A stretch of 64,000 bases of DNA, from NCBI RefSeq assembly GCF_028554725.1, contig NC_071671.1:54640501-54704500 (forward strand), given 5' to 3'. Below are positions 56,700 through 64,000 of the stretch, one piece after another (position 1 is the stretch's first letter; each line of letters starts with the position of its first letter). Both the position numbers and the translations under genes were made by a program. A model generated the notes under the pieces. The model was not told the origin of the DNA. It ran no database searches and worked only from the letters and a program-made list of their open reading frames with translations. This stretch comes from Zeugodacus cucurbitae. Lineage: Eukaryota; Arthropoda; Insecta; Diptera; Tephritidae.

Positions 56700-56860
56700 A
56701 AGTGGAACTTCTCTAACTCGAATCACCATAATCCACAAAAAAACTTCGAGTTAGAGAGACTTCGAGTTATAGAAATTTTCATTAAAACATAATTTTTTCA
56801 AAAAGTTCGAGTTATGGAGAACATCGAGCTAGAGAATTTTGAGTTATGGAAGTTCCACTG
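56700..56860. mobile_element. Pogo/Tigger-like MITE (161 bp)
   Basis: Flanked by TA (56698-56699, 56861-56862). The right end read in reverse is CAGTGGAACTTCCATAACTC; the left is AAGTGGAACTTCTCTAACTC. The CAGTGGAAC start and TA target fit pogo/Tigger elements. The interior has repeated CTTCGAGTTA motifs, shared with 18359-18500. Non-coding. Confidence 0.75.
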
Positions 56861-56862
56861 TA

Positions 56863-57689
56863 TATGAATAAGATATTTTCTATGCAAATATTGTCGATTT
56901 ATCTAAAGAAGCTTTCTGAATTTGTTCAAAATTTTGAAACTCGAAATAAATAACTCCAGATTTCCTGAATACTTTAAACAAAAGTTAAAATATTGTATTA
57001 CATTTTAAAATAATAAAAAAATATCAAGAAATTTGTAACCCAACATTCATATTTATGAAGATTTTACTATCTTCAACACACTGCACCACCGGCAGTAGCA
57101 TCACTCACTACATAAAACTACACAAAATAACTCTAAGTTTGAGTGTGGCATGCACATTTCTCCACGGAATGTTTACATGCAGAGTATCTCGAAAAAAGAA
57201 AAAACAAAAAAAGGAACGCGCCATCTTATCACCATAAAACTCTGCTCAGCGCAGTGTTGCTGCTGTCTGCATACCATTGATCGAATAAAAATAATATATG
57301 CGATGCCAAATGGAAACTTTAAAACTGAAAACTGCAGCAGACTGCGAATTCATAAATTATTCAGGACAACACTTGCAGTAAAATACACACACACACACAA
57401 GCGACTACATGTGAGGTTGCTCTACCTATAAAAATAAAAAAAAAATCCAGCATATAAGGAAGTACACAAATTTTGAAGAGCACTGTGGCATGCCGGCACG
57501 AAGCGTCAAGGTTCAAGCTTGCACTTGTCATGCCGAAGCATGTTGGAAGACAGCTTTGGTGCGCTGGGTGCACAATTGTAGTGCCAAATATAGCGGGAAT
57601 TTCGACGAAAAATTGTGGAAATAAAATAAAACTTACCACATAGACTTTTAGGATAGTTTTTTGGAATGGTTTCGAAATAAAAAAATATT
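56863..57689. other. Intronic/intergenic sequence, no gene found
   Basis: No supported exon. CA microsatellite at 57385-57400. Confidence 0.4.
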
Positions 57690-57699
57690 GTATGGCTGA

Positions 57700-58135
57700 C
57701 GATTAAAAGCTTTTTAGTTCAAATTGAGCTTTCACATTAAATATAAGAAGCTTTAAGACTAAATATGCTTTCATATGGAAAATTTTAAGCTTTCGTATTA
57801 ACTGAACTTTCATTTTAGAAATTAAAAATTTTTATATAAAATAAATTTGATAATAAAGATTTAAAGTTTTCATATTAACTGAGCTTTCATAATAAAACTG
57901 AACTCTAAACTGAGCTTTCATGTTAAATGAACTTTAATTTTAAAAATGTTTAGCTTTCATATAACAACTAAAAAGGTTTCATATTAAAAATTAAGCTTTG
58001 ATCTTAACAAATAAAAAGCTTTCATGTTACTGAGCTTTCATATTAAAAATTAAAGAGTTTTTATATTAACTGAGCTTTCATCTTAAAAATTTAAAGCTTT
58101 TATATCAACTGAGCTTTCAGATTTAAAAAAATCAC
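57700..58135. repeat. Degenerate tandem array of (A)GCTTTCATATTAA-type units
   Basis: At least a dozen variants of 'gagctttcatattaa' or 'aagctttcatRttaa' occur at irregular spacings of roughly 20-60 bases on the same strand, with 'aactgagctttcat' in several. An old AT-rich minisatellite. Confidence 0.65.
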
Positions 58136-59729
58136 TAAAGTTCAAGACACTTTTCAATATTTTGCTGCTTCCGCGAGAATTTTTTTTGCTCAAAAATATT
58201 TATTTGCCTTCACTTCAAGCTCGCTGATACCGCATAAAACTTGCATGGTAATTATTGAGTGCTTAAAAAATGAATTAAAATTTTTTTTCCAAAGCTTAAC
58301 AGCGCCGTGCCAAATTTTGATTAATCGTCGTTTTTTTCCCCCTCTCAACTGCCACATTTTTCACCTTCTTTACTGCTTGCTTTTTTATCTTCATTCGTGT
58401 TGTCTATAAAGCATTTTGTGGTCAGCTCATTGAAATATTTAATGACTCAATATTGTGGTGGCACTGAGTTGGCTTGATTGGTTAGGTACTAAAGACATAC
58501 AAACACACAATCAAATTGTTTAATATAAAAAGGTAATATATACGCACGAAACGCCTTTCTTCTATAAATACAACCAGTTCTTTGCCGACGGGTAGCAGCA
58601 TATGGAAGCATGTATGGTGTTGGACCATGTGTTTTCAGCTCATTAGCAGATAGCCGCGACTGCAGCCACTTCAGTCGTAAATATTGAACGTCGATGAGAT
58701 TAATAATACTTTGAAATTTTTGATTGTTTCGTCGAAGCAATTTTTATGGAGTCATAAATAAGTTGGACATATTGCGCTGTCGCATTAAATATGCGATATT
58801 AGAAAGATTTTACGAGCATGCATATAATTATACGTATAATACGTGTGCGTGGTGGGAAGGAAGCGATTGTCCGTAAAACTTTTAAAAATAAATTTGGTTT
58901 GTCAGCCCTTTTGCTGTAGCAGAACCACTTTGATGGGGTGAAAAGTGGTGCTGAGTTATTTTATGCAGTGTTCCTCTTTGAATGTGGCAATGAAACTACA
59001 TTTCGGCATATAAAAGAGAACTCATGGAAATACCGTGGCATTAGTTTTAAAGGGCTAAGTAATAAATAACTTATGCAGAAGTCATAATGTGTAATACTGA
59101 AGCTTGTGTGTAAATCAATATTTATGTAAATTATTTTGAAAGTAAAGTTTATGACGACATTTAAAGCTTACATATTTGGAAGAATGTATGCTGTCCGAAT
59201 TTTTCAAGTTGAAAATTTATAAAAATGTATAGAAATAGGGGGTGTATCAACAAGTTGTGGGGGTATAGTACGATTTCATATAGTTTATCACATGAAATGC
59301 ATTTTTTTTTTTCAATTTTTATTTTTAAGTATGTATCTTATAATATCTTAGCGCCCCTAAAGTAGGTATATGTTGATAAAATAATATATTTTATTATGAC
59401 ATATGTATTTAAAGGAGTGAGGTCCTGTTAAGGTCCTGAATTCCCAATATAAATTGTGTTTTTTGACATGTGGTTGAAATCGAAAGAAGATCGCGTTTAA
59501 TATAATGATTTGGATAATAATTTATATTTATTATAAAGATAAGGGCTTGTCATTATATTTTAATAATGTTTTGGAGCAAGTGACCTTAGCAGTTGGATCG
59601 CATAAATAAAGGTCCGGGAAAATTATAAATTGGCAAACTAAAAACTAAGTATAAATCAAGTAACAGCTGTCGAAAAGACGAAGTTCAAAAAAAGGTATTG
59701 CCGGGTCTAAAAAAAAAACCGTTACTTTA
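58136..59729. other. Intronic/intergenic sequence, no gene found
   Basis: Short frames only. No named element. Confidence 0.4.
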
Positions 59730-60155
59730 AGGTGGGTTTCAAAATTTCGCCGATCAGGCCACTTCAACTTGAATGTCAAACTTTAAACGCTTCTTTAAAT
59801 ATATTATAAACTAAATTTTTCAAGTCGGTGGACACGATTTCTCGAAAAGTTATGAAGTGATTTTGTACACATCTTTGAAATAATATTATCTAAAGTACTA
59901 TCGAACTATTTTTGGTTTATTGATTTCGGATGAACCAATAATGAGTTACGATGTACACGGCTAGATTTAATTTTTGAACACATGGGCGATGAGGTACCAA
60001 CGACTGATGTTTCGGAACTTTTGAAAAAGAATTTTACAAAATACTTTTATAATATGTATTAGCATATCAAAGCTAATTGTTGAAATGAAATACATGATAG
60101 CAAATATTAAACAAAATTCTAAAAATGCCCTTGTTTTCAACCTTCGAAACCTACT
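59730..60155. mobile_element. MITE, GTGGGTTT family, copy 2
   Basis: TA flanks (59728-59729, 60156-60157). Left AGGTGGGTTTCAAAATTTC, right in reverse AGTAGGTTTCGAAGG. The interior matches copy 1 through 'tggtttattgatttcggat', 'aataatgagtta' and 'caacgactgatgtttcgg'. Shorter than copy 1 by internal deletions. Confidence 0.6.
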
Positions 60156-61734
60156 TAACCGCTTAGTCGATGCAAGGATAATCTGTTAAAAGCCATGTAA
60201 ATTTGATCCACTCAAGTAAATCAAAACAGTTTACTCTGGGGTCTCAACTGCTAGCTTCATCACCTTTCTCATATATTTCTAAAACAGTTTAGCAACGGAA
60301 CTTCCCATATGGTGTCTACTGGAAGGAAAAATGGACAAAAAAAAGTTTACTTGTACGCTTAATAGATTACCTCAATTACCACAATATAATATGTATGTGG
60401 AAATCGTGAATTTAAGATTTTTCCACGAGATCTTCTTTTCGTAATTTAAGACTTTATTTAAAAATAATTAAATAAAATAAATGAAACTTACATTTTTGCT
60501 ATGTGATCGTATTTTAACATTCATCTTAAATATCACATTCATCAACTTTTCCAAATATGCCCCATTTACACACAATTATTTACCCACGTATTATTCATAT
60601 TATTTATCTTTTAATGTTACTCATTCAAATTGCAATCAATTCTTCCAAATTGACTGCGATTAATTAAAATAATTACTTCATTATTTTGCGTATAAATTGA
60701 ATGCCACTGATGGCTTAAACGATTCGCTGTCATACATTATGATTATTTTGGGTTTAATTTTCAATTTGAAAGGCAACGAAGCGCATGCGCAGCTGGCAAT
60801 TTAAGCAATGGTGAACATGTGCGTTCGTGGGTGGTGTGTTGAAGTGCAGCTGGTCAATTGACAAAGTGAAATTTGCGTAAATATTAACTGTCGTACGCGT
60901 ACATGCAAATATATTAAAGTGTAAGTGGAAATAAAAATGCAAATTTAATTATGTAAACTGGCAAAAAACATGTGCGCGATGATACATTAAAGTACACAGC
61001 GCTGGCTGGGGGCGTGCGCTCGATGAATTTAAGCCTCCAATGCATAATTAAATTGCTCATAATGTGCTGTGATTACACGCTAATGAAATGCAACAGAGCG
61101 CCGGCGAGCAATGGCATGAGACTGTTGATGTTGCAGTTGCAGTGGGAAGTGGGTGTGGCAGTAACAATATTGTGGGCAGCAGCAGCAGCGGCTGACCTCG
61201 AGGTCACTGTCAGCGCAGCCAAAGTGAATTTCACCTTTTTCAATGTTTGAGTGAGTGTGTGTGTGATATGTAAGTCCTGATTATGTTGTCAAGGCATTGA
61301 TTATCCATCTGCACGTATGTGCCATTATACGCAGCAGGCTGCCGCGCTGATAGCGCACGGATTATGCATGTATTGTGTGTCACAAGCGAGGTCGGGGGCA
61401 TAAAATGCAAAGTTTATTTATTTTTTTTTATTTTTTCAATGGGGCATCAGCATTAAGAATGCATAAAATTGCAATTAAATTATTAAATATGTATTAAGCG
61501 ATAATCGCAGTGCTGTCGAATTGAGTTAATGTTAAAAGCGCATAATTCTGGAAAAAATCATAATATTCGTGGAGCAGCATTAAGTTGTTGTAGGTGAAAA
61601 AAAAAAATATTTGAAATTTACTTAACGTAAGTGAAAACAATTAAGGCGTAATGCTGGATTAAAAATAAGCTCTTAAAACCAATTGAGACTAGTGAAAAGG
61701 ATGATGGCTGGATGATCCAAAAAACACTACGGTG
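60156..61734. other. Intronic/intergenic sequence, no gene found
   Basis: 60770-61400 is less AT-rich, with a GCAGCAGCAGCAG run at 61178-61191 and a GT run at 61252-61264; possibly regulatory. No exon supported. Confidence 0.35.
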
Positions 61735-61802
61735 GAAGGCGAATTAAAGAGAACCTTAAAGTGCCGTCCTTTACAAGCAAGCATATGAGAATTCGCTGAA
61801 AG
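61735..61802 (+). pseudogene. Mariner C-terminal fragment
   Basis: The stretch 'aaagagaaccttaaagtgcc' and what follows (acaagcaagcatatgagaattcgctgaaag) aligns with the reverse strand of 13480-13765 (aaagagaaccttaaagggct ... acaagcagacgagaaatcgctgaaag). It is a remnant of the same transposase tail, with no intact frame. It abuts MITE copy 3. Confidence 0.55.
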
Positions 61803-62519
61803 CATGGGTTTCGTGGGTTAAAAAAATCGATTTTTTGTTTTTTGGCTTATTAATTTCTACAACATCATACAAATATTATCCTAAATTTCCAAGTCGATCC
61901 GAATAATATAATAGTTTCGGAGATACAGCCTTTGGAAGGTGTGCGTTCCAAGTCAAGTACTATTGTTACTCGAAACTTTAAAGGCGTTTTCTCGGAACCG
62001 TGTTTTCAAAATCGATTGTCAAATTTTCTCGAAAACTACTCATCCGATCTTGATGAAATTTTGCACAGATGTTCGAGATACAATTTACTCGTGCTTGAAC
62101 GAAGGATTTTATTTTTTTTCAATTACAACTATTTAAAAAAAAAAAAACAAAATGTCAACAAATTTGACCGAAATTCTTATTTTTTGGAAAAATGTCTGCC
62201 AAAATTCCAAATTTTATTTTTTTGTCTTTCCTTCGTTCAAGCATGAGTTTATGGTCTTACCTATGGCACTTATTTTTGATTCTTTATTTTGGACGATCCT
62301 TTCAGGAGTTATGCTGACAACGCGGACGCACCTTTTTTCCGAGGGGTCACCGGAAATAACGTCACAATGGAGGAGTTTATTTTTTTTTTTTTGAACATTT
62401 CTGAAATTATTCTGTAAATATGTATCTATAAGACAGAAACAAGTTTGAATTAAATAAATAATTTTTTACATTAAAAAAAATTATTGAAAATAGGCCATTT
62501 TTATGCGACAAAACCCATG
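61803..62519. mobile_element. MITE, GTGGGTTT family, copy 3 (longest)
   Basis: Left CATGGGTTTCGTGGG, right in reverse CATGGGTTTTGTCGC followed by TA (62520-62521); the left TA is not preserved. Interior landmarks shared with copy 1 are 'tctgccaaaattccaaattt' against 'tctgccaaaaattaaaattt', and 'gtaaatatgtatctataaga' against 'ttaaatatgtatctttgaga'. The frames inside are not conserved. Confidence 0.55.
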
Positions 62520-62521
62520 TA

Positions 62522-63655
62522 ACCCCTTAAGGAGTGTTTCGAAGATTGGAAGATGTGCGACTATTATAAACGCAAAAACCGAATGTACTCGAATAAATAG
62601 ATATTTCTACGAAAAATTGAAATTCCCGTTATATTTAAATACACCTCGTATACAAAGAAATAGTAGCTTTCAATATTTTTCCTCTGAGATGGCTAATGAG
62701 ATTATGTAACCAACATCTCAAACATATGTTTATAATCCTAAACCCCTGAGATAAAATCCTATAATGCCTTCTATCATCAAGAGTGAAGAGACTTTTCAGA
62801 ATTCTTTGTTCAACTTCGTAGTAGTCATTGAGAGAGTTCTGGACGAAAAAACTTATTTCCACAGCATGTGGCTCAGGACTCAAGGTACCAAAGGTTACTC
62901 AAACTGATTGAGTTTGCATTGTAGTAGTAGAAATGTCTCTGAATCATACTTCGCTGTATCCTTTGTTGAAAAGTGACAAAAATATTAATCCTAATAAGAT
63001 ACTGTGTTGGCTTAACCTCAATGCCAGATAATCTTTCGTGAAACTTGGCAATGGCTCAAAAAATCTCAACATGGAACTATTTTTTAAATTACTTCATCGC
63101 CAGCTGAATGTTTTACTCGGAAATTTTATTTTCATTGCTGAAAATTCGTGAAATGCCCTCCCGAACTGATTCGTACGAATTCTCAGGCTATGAAATAAAG
63201 AAGTCATTCAAGTAGTCATTGAACGTTGATGTAACCCTACCTCTAACCGACCACTACGATTTCCCAGTAAATAAAAGAACATTACAACGGATGGTTGGTG
63301 TTCTGAGCACCGTGCATCGTTTGTGTGGTTCAGTTTGAGAATGATTCTAAAAAAAATATTAAAAAGTGTTTAACGATATATAGAAGTATGGATCGGAATC
63401 TCTTAATGAAATTATTAAGAGACGTAATAAAGTTGTGATTGAATTCAAATACAATATAATGAGTTAGACACAAAGGAACAATTTACAACCAATATGAGGC
63501 CCATTCAATCGTTCATAGAACAATTCAATTCACCAGAGAACAATTCAGATCACCAATAATTTCAATAGAATAACAATAGGATCTCAAACCGCATCGGAGG
63601 TAGATCTTTTAATATTTTTGACATGTTTCGAAAGCTTAATAATATCGTATTCGTT
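62522..63655. other. Intronic/intergenic sequence, nothing recognised
   Basis: No supported gene. A local repeat of 'gaacaattcaRttcacca' is seen at 63518-63560. Confidence 0.4.
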
Positions 63656-63658
63656 TTA

Positions 63659-63863
63659 TAGCGTTTTTAGACAGGAGCTAATTGATCAATTAACCGGCCT
63701 CTGCTCGTTTAAAACGCTTATTAAGATCGATTTACTATACTAAATAAAATCTACAGTTGATTGATAAAAGCTACGGTAGATGTCGCTAATATTACAAGCT
63801 GATGAAACTTACTAACTTTCTCAATTTTAATTGATCAATTAATTTGGTTGTCTAAAAATGCTA
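63659..63863. mobile_element. MITE with TTA target duplication (205 bp)
   Basis: TTA on both sides (63656-63658, 63864-63866). Left TAGCGTTTTTAGACAGGAG, right in reverse TAGCATTTTTAGACAACC, and both arms contain TTGATCAATTAA. It shares 'agatgtcgctaatatta' (reverse of 'gcgacatct') and the 'atcgatttactatac' segment with the element at 11366-13170, and shows what that element looked like before DR-1 inserted. Compatible with PIF/Harbinger targets, not proven. Confidence 0.7.
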
Positions 63864-64000
63864 TTATGGATTTCCAAAGTTTTAACTCAATAAATCTCGA
63901 CCAGCAAAAAACTTTTTGCATATTTTTAACTTTTAAAACGAAAATTCCCGGTTAGATGTTAAGATCTTAAAATTTAAAAACGAATAGAATTGTAACGATA

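Overview
This window is AT-rich animal DNA. It is almost certainly from a higher fly, and a tephritid fruit fly is my best guess. The guess rests on three things: two spliced exons that match a class-2 semaphorin, many Tc1/mariner relics including a DD41D ('rosa'-like) element of the kind first described in Ceratitis, and a dispersed repeat with TATACTCTCGCAA/TTGCGAGAGTATA ends. The species is inference. There is no bacterial or organellar signature, no rRNA, no tRNA and no CRISPR array.

The only host gene I can support is on the minus strand near the left end. Exons at 4584-4671 and 4284-4335 have correct splice sites and phases and encode the start of the sema domain of Semaphorin-2A. No exon of this gene was found to the right of 4671 or between 1065 and 4283. 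The simplest reading is that much or all of the window is intron of this gene, or intron plus flank. A zero-length splice site on the same strand (about 46727, pyrimidine tract, CAG|GTGAGT) looks like a recursive-splicing ratchet point, as expected in a very long fly intron.

The rest is mostly a record of mobile elements. Region by region: DD41D transposon with an open frame running off the left edge (1-1064) and a TA-type MITE (1096-1746); semaphorin exons (4284-4671); mariner relics (5241-6235 minus, 8641-9150 minus, 13480-13765 minus, 30237-31350 plus, 44914-46168 plus, 61735-61802 plus); a 5'-truncated LINE tail (32805-33325); six pieces of one dispersed repeat (here 'DR-1'), two of them nearly full length (11717-13073, 22474-23760); a TTA-flanked MITE with a DR-1 copy nested inside (11366-13170) and a short unsplit relative (63659-63863); a 628-bp hAT-type MITE with a perfect 8-bp target duplication (40585-41212); two pogo-like MITEs (18359-18500, 56700-56860); and an internally deleted second DD41D copy (55368-56313).

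The most unusual object is a foldback structure of about 1.7 kb (27494-29205). Arms of about 500 bp flank two tandem arrays. One array has a 42-bp period, and each unit joins a forkhead-type GTAAACAA site to an AGGTCAATGACCT inverted repeat, the sequence of a classical ecdysone response element. The other has a 33-34-bp period and joins the same forkhead-type site to TCACGTGA E-boxes. Other structures of note are a quasi-periodic GTGGCAAC array (15970-16862), an ATCGAT/DRE-like cluster (54220-54572) and a tandem duplication with a secondary deletion (36106-37660).
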